The notes under the pieces were generated by a model that did no database searches, was not told the origin of the DNA, and was given only the letters and a program-made list of their open reading frames with translations. Source: Phycisphaerae bacterium (lineage in GTDB: Bacteria; Planctomycetota; Phycisphaerae; SM23-33). From it: a stretch of DNA of 64,000 nt. The position numbers were made by a program, and so were the translations under genes. The stretch spans positions 124,001 through 188,000 of the forward strand of contig JASLNT010000059.1 in NCBI GenBank assembly GCA_030745875.1. The letters are read 5' to 3'. Within the stretch, counting starts at the first letter, position 1; the number at the start of each line of letters is the position of its first letter. Shown here piece after piece: positions 1 through 8,972 of the stretch.

Positions 1-1
1 T

Positions 2-358
2 GCGACGTTCCAGGAAGCCTTCGAAACCGGTGAGCCTGTCGGGGTTTTTCGCGAGGAGTACCTGGGTCAGAACTGCTGGCGGGCGATGCGCGACGGTCTG
101 GACGCCGTGTTTGCCGATCCGTTCACCGGGCGGATTGTAGGGGTGCGTGAATACCTTGGCGGCCTATTGGATGATATCGAACCGGCATCGGAGAAACTCA
201 GTTCTCAGAGGTACTTCCAGTTCGCGCGTCGCATGTTGGAACTGCCCTGCGAGTCGACATGGCAGCTTCAACGGGCGGACGAATTGGGCGGGGATCTCAG
301 AGCGCTGGAACTCGAAATCGCCGATCGAACGGTGCGCGACGACCTCAGCGCCGTCTAG
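2..358 (+). CDS. Probable carboxylate-amine ligase (GCS2/YbdK-like), C-terminal part only
   Basis: The reading frame is open from the first bases of the window, so the N-terminus lies upstream; 118 residues and a TAG stop remain. The segment NCWRAMRDGLDAVFADPFTG followed by an alpha-helical tail resembles the C-terminal end of the glutamate-cysteine ligase family 2 (carboxylate-amine ligase), where an N-x-W-x-A-x-R-x-G-L-D motif is followed by D-P-x-T-G. Family members join glutamate or a related acid to an amine using ATP. The catalytic core is not in the window, so the assignment rests on this one motif and could be wrong. The 161 bases to the next gene hold a TATGAT -10-like hexamer at 455-460 but no matching -35 element. 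Confidence 0.5.
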   Translation, partial: ATFQEAFETGEPVGVFREEYLGQNCWRAMRDGLDAVFADPFTGRIVGVREYLGGLLDDIEPASEKLSSQRYFQFARRMLELPCESTWQLQRADELGGDLRALELEIADRTVRDDLSAV

Positions 359-519
359 TCGCGCCGCGAGTCTGATCCTCTTTATTCCAGTTCCGCCGTA
401 AGATTTGCGCCAATTTCGCGTTTAGAAGAGCGGGAACTCTGCTTCGGACTTTGGTATGATAGCGGTCCACGCACACTGGCCGGAAACGGCTTGGATATGA
501 CTTCAGGAGAGATTGGATA

Positions 520-3500
520 ATGACTAAGAGATTACTGTGTTTTTCGGTTGTTCTGTTGGCGGTGGTTTCGGCTCGCGCGGGCATGGTCGAACAGGCCAAA
601 TCGTCCGGCGTCAAGGGCGGGCTGATCGTCCATCTAGGTTGCGGGGAGGCAAAGGACACCGCAAAGCTGCTGTTGAGCGACAAGTACCTGGTCCAAGGTC
701 TTGCCGCAACCGACGCGACCGTGGCCGCGGCGCGGAAGAACGTCCATGCCGCCAAGGTATACGGAAAGGTGTCGATCGCCAGATATAATCCCGCTCGTCT
801 GCCTTACGTGGACAACCTGGTTAACCTGCTGATCGATTCCAGCGGAGGCAAGGTCGCCAAAGCCGAGATTATGCGCGTGTTGGTCCCGGGCGGTGTCGCG
901 TTCATCGGCGGCCAGAAGGTGACCAAGCCCTGGCCGAAAGATATCGATCAGTGGACGCACTTCCTTCACGGACCCGACAACAACGCGGTGGCGAGAGATC
1001 GCAAAGCCGACATGCCGCGATCGATGCAGTGGGTTTCCGAACCGCGATGGGGCAGGACGCACGAAGAGATGGCGTCGATGTCTGCGGCGGTTACTTCAAA
1101 CGGGCGGATATTCTACATTGTTGACGAGGCCCCGCTGGCTTCGATCCGCTTCCTGAGCCATTGGAAGCTAGTCGCACGCGACGCGTTCAACGGCACGTTG
1201 CTCTGGAAGAAGCCCATCAAACAGTGGAATGATCACCTGCGTCACTTCCGTTCGGGCCCGGCGCATCTGCCCCGCAGGCTGGTGGCTGTCGGCGATAAGA
1301 TCTACGTGACGATGGGGCTGGCTAGCCCGGTTAACGCTCTTGACGCCGCGACCGGCGAGACGATCAAGGTCTACACCGGCTCGGAGCATACTGAAGAGAT
1401 CATCGTCGACGGCGGCGTGCTTTACCTGGCGGTCGGAACCTCGGAGAAGAAACGCCACGGCGGCGGACTGGCCGAGCGCAACGAGCCCAAGCCGACCGAG
1501 TTTCGGTACATTACGGCGATTAACGCCGAGACGGGAAAAGAGCTTTGGAAGAAGGAATTCGAAAAAACCGAAGCTCTCCTGCCGCTGTCGCTGACCGTTC
1601 GCGGCGCCAGGGTCTACTACCAGGACACTTACGGTGTGGCGAGCCTCGACGCCAAGAGCGGCAGGGAGATTTGGAAGACCGCCCGCAAGACAGTCTCCAA
1701 ACGCATGGGTTTCTCCGGTCCCACCATTGTCGCCACCGACGATGTGCTGCTCTGCGCCGATCAGAATCCCGGCAAGACTCCAGTCGCTGTGGATAAGGAC
1801 ATCGAATGGGGCGTGCACGGTTGGAGCATCGGCGGATTCGCCCGCGGGGCGCAATCCACGCTGATCGCCTACTCTACGGTTAACGGCGAGGAACTCTGGA
1901 AAGCCCCGTGCAAGGAAGGCTACAACTCGCCGGTCGACTTGTTCGTGATCGATGGAATGGTCTGGACCGGGCTGGGCTATCAGGGGCTGGACATCAAGAC
2001 CGGGAAGGTCAAGAAATCGATCAACGTGAAAGGCGATCGCGTAGGCATGCCGCATCCGCGCTGCTATCGCAACAAGGCTTCGGAGCGGTTCATTTTCCTC
2101 GGCAGATCGGGCATCGAACTGCTGAGTCTCGAAGACGGCTGGCAGGGCAACAACAGTTGGATTCGCGGAACATGCCAGTACGGCATCATCCCGGCCAACG
2201 GCATGCTCTACGCTCCCCCGGACGCTTGCGCGTGCTTCCTTACCGTAAAATCACCGGGGTTCTTCGCCGCGGCGCCCAAAAGGGACAAACTGGCCAGCAT
2301 GCCGGTCGACGATACGCCCGCACTGGAAGAGGGTCCGGCTTACGGGAAGGTCCCCGCATCGCCGGCTCCGAAACCCGGTGACTGGCCCATGTATCGCGCC
2401 GACGCGGCCCGAAGCGGCGGCGTTGTCACCGAATTGCCGGACACTCTGAACAAGAAATGGTCGGTCTCCCTCGGTGGTGGGAAGATCACCCAACCGGCGA
2501 TCGCTGGGGGGAAGGTGTTTGTGGCGACTACCGACACGCACACCGTCTACGCCCTGAGCGCAGACGATGGCAAGGAGATATGGAGCTATACTGTCGGCGG
2601 CAGGATCGACAGTTCGCCCACGATTTATAAATCGACGGTCCTGTTCGGATCGGCCGATGGGTGGATCTACTGCCTGACCGCTGCTGACGGGAAGCTGGTG
2701 TGGCGTTTCCGGGCGGCTCCGACCGAACGGTTCGTCACTGCCTACGGGCAGTTGGAGTCGCTCTGGCCGGTGCATGGTTCTGTCCTCATTCAGAACGATA
2801 TTATTTATGCAACGGCGGGGCGGTCGACGTATCTCGACGGCGGGATTGTGCTGTACCGTATCGATCCGACAAGCGGGAAACAACTGTCCAGGACGATGCT
2901 ATACCATCTCGACCCGAAGACGGGCAAACAGATCACCAAGGAGAGCGGGTTCAATATGGACGGGACCACCTCTGATGTTCTTGTCGGCGACGGAGAGTCG
3001 GTCTACCTGAAGTATTTCGCGTTCGATCGCGAAGGCAAACGAGCCACAGAGAATAGCGATCACCTGTTCGCAATCGCCGGATTGTTGGGCGAGGACTGGT
3101 TCGTTCGGTCGTATTGGGTGGTTGGCAGGGGCAAGCCCGGGGCCGGATGGGGCGGATGGGCTAACGCTGCTAAAGCAAACACCTTCGGCCGGATACTCTG
3201 CTTCAATGATGACAATGTTTACGGTTACGGACGCACGAAAGTCGCCGCCGCCGCGGTCGGTCACAAGGCCGACGCGTATCATTTGTTCAACAGGAGCAGG
3301 AAGGCGCCCGCGCCGAAACCCGCCGTCAAGCCCGCGCCAAAACCCGCGCCGAAGAAACCGGCGGCGAAAGGCAAGAAACCCGGCAAGAGACGCCGCAAAC
3401 CAAGGCCCAGGCCCGTTCCGAAAAGCCCTCCGATCTGGTCGGATGTTGAATCACTGATCGTCCGATCGATGGTTCTGGGCGGTGATAAACTTGTTGTTGC

Positions 3501-3741
3501 CGGCCCGATTGACTTGGGAAAGAAGAAGAGCGGAATACTGGCCTTTGAGAACGAGGCCGAAGCTCTGGCCGGATTCGAAGGAGCCAAGGGCGTCTACCTG
3601 CGGGTCGTCTCGGCTGCCGATGGTAAGAAAATATCCGAACTCAAACTGACCGCCATGCCGACGTTTGACGGAATGTCAGCCGCCGGCGGGAAGATCTACC
3701 TGAGTCTCAGAGACGGGTCGATCGCATGCTTTGGCAAATAG
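520..3741 (+). CDS. Exported methyltransferase-like / PQQ-type beta-propeller protein, copy 1
   Basis: A 1073-residue protein. The ATG is preceded by AGGAGA and followed by a signal peptide (MTKRLLCFSVVLLAVVSARA). Residues 25-150 look like a class I SAM methyltransferase fold (VHLGCGEAK at 37-45 as motif I). From about residue 170 to the end there are repeated blades with A-x-D-A-x-x-G-x-x-x-W motifs (for example SADDGKEIWSY), the signature of PQQ/BamB-type eight-bladed propellers; two propellers would fit the length. A Pro/Lys/Ala/Arg-rich low-complexity linker lies near residues 926-968 (about 3297-3425). It is the first of two tandem paralogs separated by 19 bases, so probably an operon. 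Function unknown: the propeller may bind PQQ, a polysaccharide or a protein. SAM is not expected outside the cytoplasm, so the N-terminal fold may be non-catalytic. Confidence 0.85.
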   Translation: MTKRLLCFSVVLLAVVSARAGMVEQAKSSGVKGGLIVHLGCGEAKDTAKLLLSDKYLVQGLAATDATVAAARKNVHAAKVYGKVSIARYNPARLPYVDNLVNLLIDSSGGKVAKAEIMRVLVPGGVAFIGGQKVTKPWPKDIDQWTHFLHGPDNNAVARDRKADMPRSMQWVSEPRWGRTHEEMASMSAAVTSNGRIFYIVDEAPLASIRFLSHWKLVARDAFNGTLLWKKPIKQWNDHLRHFRSGPAHLPRRLVAVGDKIYVTMGLASPVNALDAATGETIKVYTGSEHTEEIIVDGGVLYLAVGTSEKKRHGGGLAERNEPKPTEFRYITAINAETGKELWKKEFEKTEALLPLSLTVRGARVYYQDTYGVASLDAKSGREIWKTARKTVSKRMGFSGPTIVATDDVLLCADQNPGKTPVAVDKDIEWGVHGWSIGGFARGAQSTLIAYSTVNGEELWKAPCKEGYNSPVDLFVIDGMVWTGLGYQGLDIKTGKVKKSINVKGDRVGMPHPRCYRNKASERFIFLGRSGIELLSLEDGWQGNNSWIRGTCQYGIIPANGMLYAPPDACACFLTVKSPGFFAAAPKRDKLASMPVDDTPALEEGPAYGKVPASPAPKPGDWPMYRADAARSGGVVTELPDTLNKKWSVSLGGGKITQPAIAGGKVFVATTDTHTVYALSADDGKEIWSYTVGGRIDSSPTIYKSTVLFGSADGWIYCLTAADGKLVWRFRAAPTERFVTAYGQLESLWPVHGSVLIQNDIIYATAGRSTYLDGGIVLYRIDPTSGKQLSRTMLYHLDPKTGKQITKESGFNMDGTTSDVLVGDGESVYLKYFAFDREGKRATENSDHLFAIAGLLGEDWFVRSYWVVGRGKPGAGWGGWANAAKANTFGRILCFNDDNVYGYGRTKVAAAAVGHKADAYHLFNRSRKAPAPKPAVKPAPKPAPKKPAAKGKKPGKRRRKPRPRPVPKSPPIWSDVESLIVRSMVLGGDKLVVAGPIDLGKKKSGILAFENEAEALAGFEGAKGVYLRVVSAADGKKISELKLTAMPTFDGMSAAGGKIYLSLRDGSIACFGK

Positions 3742-3760
3742 CTTCAAGGAAAAACACACC

Positions 3761-6700
3761 ATGACTCGAAAATTGATCTGTCTGACGATGTTGCTGTCTG
3801 TCGCTTTGTGCGCACAAGGCGGAGTAATTGAGTCCGCCAAATCCTCTGGAATCACGGGCGGTTTGGTGGTGCATGTCGGATGCGGAGACGGGAAGATCAC
3901 CGCCGCCCTGCGCGCCAACGACAGCTTCGTCGTTCAGGGCATCGACACCGACCCGGCCTGTGCGGCGGAAGCCAGACAGCATGCCGGGAAATTGGGGCTC
4001 AGCGGAAAGGTGTCGGCCGACACGTTCGACGGAAAGACCTTACCGTACACTGACAATCTCGTAAACCTGCTGGTCGTCAGCAACGCCTACCAGATTTCGA
4101 AGGACGAGATGCTGCGCGCGTTGGCGCCCGACGGGGTCGCGCTGATCGTCAAGGGCGGCAAGTGTGAGAAGATCACCAAGCCCCGCAAGAATATCGACGA
4201 ATGGACCCACTACCTGCACGATCCGGACAACAACGCCGTCGCTAACGACACTGTTGTCGGACCGCCCAGACACATGCAATGGCTCAGCGGGCCGCGATGG
4301 ACGCGAACCCACCACGGACTGAACAGCATTAGTGCGGTCGTCACCGCCAAAGGCAGACTGTTCTATATAGTTGACGAATCGACGTCGGCCAGCAGATCCG
4401 TTCCGGGTAAGTGGACGATAATTGCCCGAGACGCTTTCAGCGGCGTGCAGCTTTGGAAGAGCAAGATCAAGAACTGGACGTCGCACACGATAGGTTTTCG
4501 ATCCGGCCCGGCGCAGGTCACCAGGCTGCTGGTGGCGCGGGGCGATCGCGTTTATGCACCTCTTGGGTTGAGCGCGCCGGTTTCGGAACTCGACGCGGTT
4601 ACCGGCAAGACGCTTCGAACCTTCAAGAATACAATCGGCGCCGAGGAGATCATTCTGGTCGGCGATACGCTGCTGGTGGTTAGGGGAGCTCCGGTTGCGG
4701 CGCATGCGGTGGGGCATTCGGACTTCAAGAGCACATTCAAGTTGCCAAATAACAAGATGATTGTTGCGCTGGATGTTACGGGCGGCAAGGAGTTGTGGAC
4801 CCTGCCGAGTGAGGATCTCATGACCGAGACGCTGGGTTCGGACGGTAAGAACGCATACTTCCAGGCCGGTCAGGGCGTTGTGTGTGTCGATCTGAAGTCG
4901 GGCAAGAAGGTCTGGACCTACGGCGCCGTTCCGGTCAGCAAGACCGCTCCTGTCGCCAAACGGGCCAAGGGCGGCAAGAAGCCCAAGCCCCGCAGGCGTC
5001 GAGGCGGCGGTTACGGTAAGTACGTACTGGTGGTTTCCGACGGCGTGGTGCTGTGCAATCTATCCAAGGAGCTTACCGCGATTTCCGCCAAGACCGGAAA
5101 ACGCCTGTGGGGATACAAGAAGGGCGCCGGTTTTCACGCGCCGATGGACGTGTTTGTGATCGACGGGCTGGTCTGGACCGGGTCGCATCCGCGTGATTCA
5201 ATCGCTCCTCCGCCGGTTGACGATTTCAGCGTTGCGCTCGATCTGCACACCGGTGATATCAAAAAGAAGAACCAGATAATGGTCGACCTGCAAACCGCAG
5301 GGCACCATCACCGCTGCTATCGCGAGAAGGCGACCAGCAACTACATAATCGCCGGGAAACGCGGGTTCGAGATGATGGACCTCGCCGGCGACAATCATTC
5401 GCGCAATAACTGGGTGCGCGGTACGTGCCAGTACGGAATGCTCCCAGCTAACGGGTTGACGTACGCTCCGAGCCACTCGTGCGGTTGCTATATGGAGTCT
5501 AAGTTGTGGGGTTTTTGGGCGCTTGCGGGGGATCGTCCGGCGGTTGTTGCGCGTAAACTGGCCGACGACAGAAGGTTGCAGAAGGGGTCGGCGTTTGGGA
5601 AGGTTCAGGGTGTGAAGGTCGGCGGGGAGGACTGGCCTCAGTACAGGCACGACGATCTGCGCAGCGGTATCGCAAAGACGCTGGTACCGACTGAATTGAA
5701 GGGCGCCTGGAAGACCCAACTCGGCGGGAAACTCACCCAGCCCGTGGTCGCCTCGGGCAAGGTTCTGCTTGCTGCGGTCGATAAGGGCGTTGTCTATGCG
5801 CTGGATGAGACAACGGGCAAGATTGTTTGGCGGCGCGCGGTTGCCGGTCGGGTGGATTCACCGCCCGCGATCTACAAATCGATGGCGCTGTTCGGCAGCG
5901 CAGACGGTTGGGTCTATTGCCTGCGGTTAAGCGACGGGGCGCTGGTCTGGCGCTTCCAAGCCGCCCGCGCTGACGTCAAAAGTGTCGCGATGGAGCAGGT
6001 CGAATCGCTCTGGCCGGTGCACGGAAGCGTTCTGATCTTCAAAGATGTTGCGTATTGTGCGGCCGGCCGGTCTACGTGGCTTGATTCGGGGATCGACCTG
6101 TACGGTCTGGACCCCGCCACCGGGCGGATCGTCTGCAAGTCGCACTACGAGAGCAAGCATCCGAAGATCGGCGAGGGCAAGGACACCGCAAAACCAGAAC
6201 ACAATTCGCGAGTCTCGCAGAACCTCACAGACTACAAGACATACGGAGCTTCGGATAAGAGCGATGCGTTCTCGATGGTTGGCGGTTGTGTTCGCGACGT
6301 ACTCTGCAGCGACGGGAAGAATGTGTTCATGCATCACGTGAAGTTCGATTCGCAACTGGTCAGGCAGGACGACATGACCCGACACCTGTTCTCGACCTCG
6401 GGCATGCTCGACGATACGGAGAATCACAGGTCGCACTTCGTGCTTGGCACGGGCGACTTCAGCAAGGTCGGCGTGGCGTATTCGTGGATCGTTAACGGCA
6501 ACCGCCGCGAGAAATCGGGCGTTCCGTTCGCGCTAATGATGGTCTACGATGATTACGGCGTGTGGGGAATAAAGCGCCAGGGCGGCGCCGGAAAGTACAG
6601 CCTGTTCCAGAGCCCCAACACCCCGTTTTCTGAAACCGAAAAGCCCAAACCCGATTTCGGCGTGGCCGTGAAGGGCAAATCCGCACCCAAGGGTTCTGTG

Positions 6701-6979
6701 TGGACTGCGGGCCTGTCTGTTCGTCCCAGGGCGATGGTCAAGGCCGGCGATGTTCTGTTCCTCGGCACGATGCCGACCAACACTCTGCCCGGCGATCCGT
6801 ACGCCGCCTTTGAAGGACGAATGGGCGGGATGATCACTGTGGTGTCCGCCAAAGACGGAAAATCCCAAGCCGAGTATAAGCTGGACTCGCCGACAGTCTG
6901 GGACGGAATGTCCGCCGCCAACGGTAAGCTTTTTGTCAGTACGGAAGACGGTGTCGTGCAGTGTTTCGGTAAGAAGTAA
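3761..6979 (+). CDS. Exported methyltransferase-like / PQQ-type beta-propeller protein, copy 2
   Basis: A 1072-residue paralog of the preceding gene with the same order: signal peptide (MTRKLICLTMLLSVALCAQG), methyltransferase-like region with VHVGCGDGK (38-46) and GIDTDP, a conserved I-D-x-W-T-H-x-L-H-x-P-D-N-N-A-V block, then PQQ-type blades. The start at 3761 is chosen over an in-frame ATG at 3731 because AAGGA sits just upstream and a signal peptide follows directly. A basic Lys/Arg/Gly-rich insertion lies near 4965-5010, at a different place from the basic linker of copy 1, so the two low-complexity segments arose independently. The blocks NNWVRGTCQYGM and SADGWVYCL recur almost unchanged in both copies. 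The next gene starts 20 bases downstream. Role unknown; probably an envelope protein. Confidence 0.85.
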   Translation: MTRKLICLTMLLSVALCAQGGVIESAKSSGITGGLVVHVGCGDGKITAALRANDSFVVQGIDTDPACAAEARQHAGKLGLSGKVSADTFDGKTLPYTDNLVNLLVVSNAYQISKDEMLRALAPDGVALIVKGGKCEKITKPRKNIDEWTHYLHDPDNNAVANDTVVGPPRHMQWLSGPRWTRTHHGLNSISAVVTAKGRLFYIVDESTSASRSVPGKWTIIARDAFSGVQLWKSKIKNWTSHTIGFRSGPAQVTRLLVARGDRVYAPLGLSAPVSELDAVTGKTLRTFKNTIGAEEIILVGDTLLVVRGAPVAAHAVGHSDFKSTFKLPNNKMIVALDVTGGKELWTLPSEDLMTETLGSDGKNAYFQAGQGVVCVDLKSGKKVWTYGAVPVSKTAPVAKRAKGGKKPKPRRRRGGGYGKYVLVVSDGVVLCNLSKELTAISAKTGKRLWGYKKGAGFHAPMDVFVIDGLVWTGSHPRDSIAPPPVDDFSVALDLHTGDIKKKNQIMVDLQTAGHHHRCYREKATSNYIIAGKRGFEMMDLAGDNHSRNNWVRGTCQYGMLPANGLTYAPSHSCGCYMESKLWGFWALAGDRPAVVARKLADDRRLQKGSAFGKVQGVKVGGEDWPQYRHDDLRSGIAKTLVPTELKGAWKTQLGGKLTQPVVASGKVLLAAVDKGVVYALDETTGKIVWRRAVAGRVDSPPAIYKSMALFGSADGWVYCLRLSDGALVWRFQAARADVKSVAMEQVESLWPVHGSVLIFKDVAYCAAGRSTWLDSGIDLYGLDPATGRIVCKSHYESKHPKIGEGKDTAKPEHNSRVSQNLTDYKTYGASDKSDAFSMVGGCVRDVLCSDGKNVFMHHVKFDSQLVRQDDMTRHLFSTSGMLDDTENHRSHFVLGTGDFSKVGVAYSWIVNGNRREKSGVPFALMMVYDDYGVWGIKRQGGAGKYSLFQSPNTPFSETEKPKPDFGVAVKGKSAPKGSVWTAGLSVRPRAMVKAGDVLFLGTMPTNTLPGDPYAAFEGRMGGMITVVSAKDGKSQAEYKLDSPTVWDGMSAANGKLFVSTEDGVVQCFGKK

Positions 6980-6999
6980 ATCCCCTCAAAGAGGCCGCC

Positions 7000-8913
7000 A
7001 TGCGAACCGCGATCACCGCTGCTATAGTCGCAATACTGCTGACGGAGTGTGCGGCTGGGACATTTGTAGTTAACAATCAGGCCTCCGGAGCGTCGGACAA
7101 GAACTCCGGTTCTGCGGTCTCGCCGCTGAGAACCATCCAGGCCGCCGCAAACTTGGCCCAGGCCGGCGACACGATTCTCGTCAAGGCTGGAATCTATCGC
7201 GAAGAAGTAGTCCCTCCGCGAGGCGGCGTATCGCAGGACCGCCCGATTACATATCGTGCTGCTCCGGGTGAGCAGGTTTCAATACGTGGTTCCGAGCGGA
7301 TCACCACCTGGACCGATCAGGGCGACGGTGTATGGATGGTCGAACTGGACACGGCGTTTTTCAGGGGATACAACCCGTTCGCCAGGAAGGTCGCCGGCGC
7401 CTGGATGCACCGCAACCCGGGCTGTCGCCTGGGCGATGTCTACTGCAATGGGGAAGCTTACCTGCAAAAGTTCGATATCAAATCCGTGCGAGCGACGCCC
7501 AACACGTGGTACACCAATCCTGCATACGGATTCAAGAACAAGACCGAATTCCCCAAAGAGCGTCAATACCCGAACGGGAAGATCCGCATCTGGGCGAATT
7601 TCGGAAAACTGGATCCAAATAAGAACCTTGCGGAGATCAACGCGCGGGCCACTGCAATCTTCCCGAAGAAGGCGGGCCTGAAGTACATTGTTATCGACGG
7701 TTTCGACATCCGCCACACCGCCCCGCAATGGGGTGATATCTATACGCTGGAGCAGGGCGCCGTAGGTGTGAAATACGGTTACGGCTGGACCATCCGGAAC
7801 TGTACGATTACCAACTCCCGCAACATCGGGATTTCGCTGGGCGTCTCCGACGAAGTCCACTTTCCCAAACGCAACGAGGGCGGTCTGCTGGAAGGCGGGT
7901 CCAACATCCCGCCGCTGGACCGGATCGGCCATCACCTTATCCGAAACAATGTCATCAAACGATGCGGACAAACAAGCATCTACGGCTGCTACGGCGCTGT
8001 CGGCAGTATCATTGAGGGCAACGTTATCTCAGAGACCAACTATCGCAACGAGTGGTTTGGTTCGAATCAAGCGGCGATAAAGATCCTGTTCCCGATAGAC
8101 GTTATCATTCGCAACAATCTCATCATCGGTACGCCGAAGGTCCGCAACGGTACTCGGGGGATCTGGCTGGACTGGGGTTCGCAGAATACGCGGGTCACGG
8201 GCAATGTTGTTTGCGATTTCAGCACTTCCGGCGAGGGGTTGAAGCTGGAGGTGAACTTCGGCCCGCTGATCGTCGACAATAATGTTTTCGTGCGATCGAA
8301 GATAATGGAGGAGGGCGACGGTACGCTGTTGGCCCACAATCTGTTTTACGATTGCAGGTTCATGTTCGCGGCTTCTCCCAAGCGAATAGTTCCTTACTTC
8401 AAACCGCATTCGACGACCCGCGCGGGCAAGACCGGTCCCACTCTTCGCCACGAGCGGATATTCAACAATATCATAATCGGCGGGGGCGGTTTCAGCCCCA
8501 AGGGCGTGTTGCGCCGAAACGCCGATCCATCGGGCTTCATAGTCAACAACAACGTCTACCTCGGCGGGGCGGGCAAGTTTCCAAAGCAGGACTCAGGCAG
8601 CATTGTAGACGCCTCGGCAGGCGGTGTGGAGTTCAAACGCGATGCTGATTCCGCAACGATCAGCTACAAGCTCCCGCCAGCGGTCTTCGAGGCGAAGTAT
8701 CCGCTGATTACGTCGAAGTTCATGGGCAAAGTGCCCTTGGCAGGGATGTTTATGGAGTATCCCGACGGCAAGCCTCTGGATATCACGTCTGACTTCCACG
8801 GGCGGGCGATCGATCCGAAAAGAATAATTCCAGGCCCGTTCCAGGCGATAAAGAAAAGCGGCGGCGCGTTCAAGATCTGGCCGCCAAACCAAGCGAAACG
8901 GCGCGAACCGTAA
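7000..8913 (+). CDS. Exported right-handed beta-helix protein (polysaccharide lyase-like fold)
   Basis: A 637-residue protein with a signal peptide (first about 19 residues, ending near ECAAG). The opening block S-P-L-R-T-I-Q-A-A-A-N-L-A-Q-A-G-D-T-I-L-V-K-A-G-I-Y-R-E is the typical start of DUF1565/NosD/pectate-lyase-like parallel beta-helices. The centre (about residues 230-480) is a series of short strands with asparagine ladders (IRNNVIKR, IEGNVISE, IRNNLIIG, VTGNVVCD, VDNNVFVR, LAHNLFYD, FNNIIIGG), the hallmark of stacked helix rungs. Such proteins often are lyases or hydrolases acting on acidic polysaccharides; no catalytic residues can be assigned here. It follows the two propeller genes closely and has a paralog at the right end of the window. 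Confidence 0.85.
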   Translation: MRTAITAAIVAILLTECAAGTFVVNNQASGASDKNSGSAVSPLRTIQAAANLAQAGDTILVKAGIYREEVVPPRGGVSQDRPITYRAAPGEQVSIRGSERITTWTDQGDGVWMVELDTAFFRGYNPFARKVAGAWMHRNPGCRLGDVYCNGEAYLQKFDIKSVRATPNTWYTNPAYGFKNKTEFPKERQYPNGKIRIWANFGKLDPNKNLAEINARATAIFPKKAGLKYIVIDGFDIRHTAPQWGDIYTLEQGAVGVKYGYGWTIRNCTITNSRNIGISLGVSDEVHFPKRNEGGLLEGGSNIPPLDRIGHHLIRNNVIKRCGQTSIYGCYGAVGSIIEGNVISETNYRNEWFGSNQAAIKILFPIDVIIRNNLIIGTPKVRNGTRGIWLDWGSQNTRVTGNVVCDFSTSGEGLKLEVNFGPLIVDNNVFVRSKIMEEGDGTLLAHNLFYDCRFMFAASPKRIVPYFKPHSTTRAGKTGPTLRHERIFNNIIIGGGGFSPKGVLRRNADPSGFIVNNNVYLGGAGKFPKQDSGSIVDASAGGVEFKRDADSATISYKLPPAVFEAKYPLITSKFMGKVPLAGMFMEYPDGKPLDITSDFHGRAIDPKRIIPGPFQAIKKSGGAFKIWPPNQAKRREP

Positions 8914-8972
8914 CTCGCAAGGCCACACGCCGCCATGGTCTGCGATAGTGTTGCATAACAGGGAGATGCGTC

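Noticed and set aside
3279..3587. Minus-strand reading frame rich in Gly/Leu/Ala opposite the propeller gene
   Set aside because: It is the complement of the Pro/Lys/Ala-rich linker of the plus-strand protein and has no signal or RBS.
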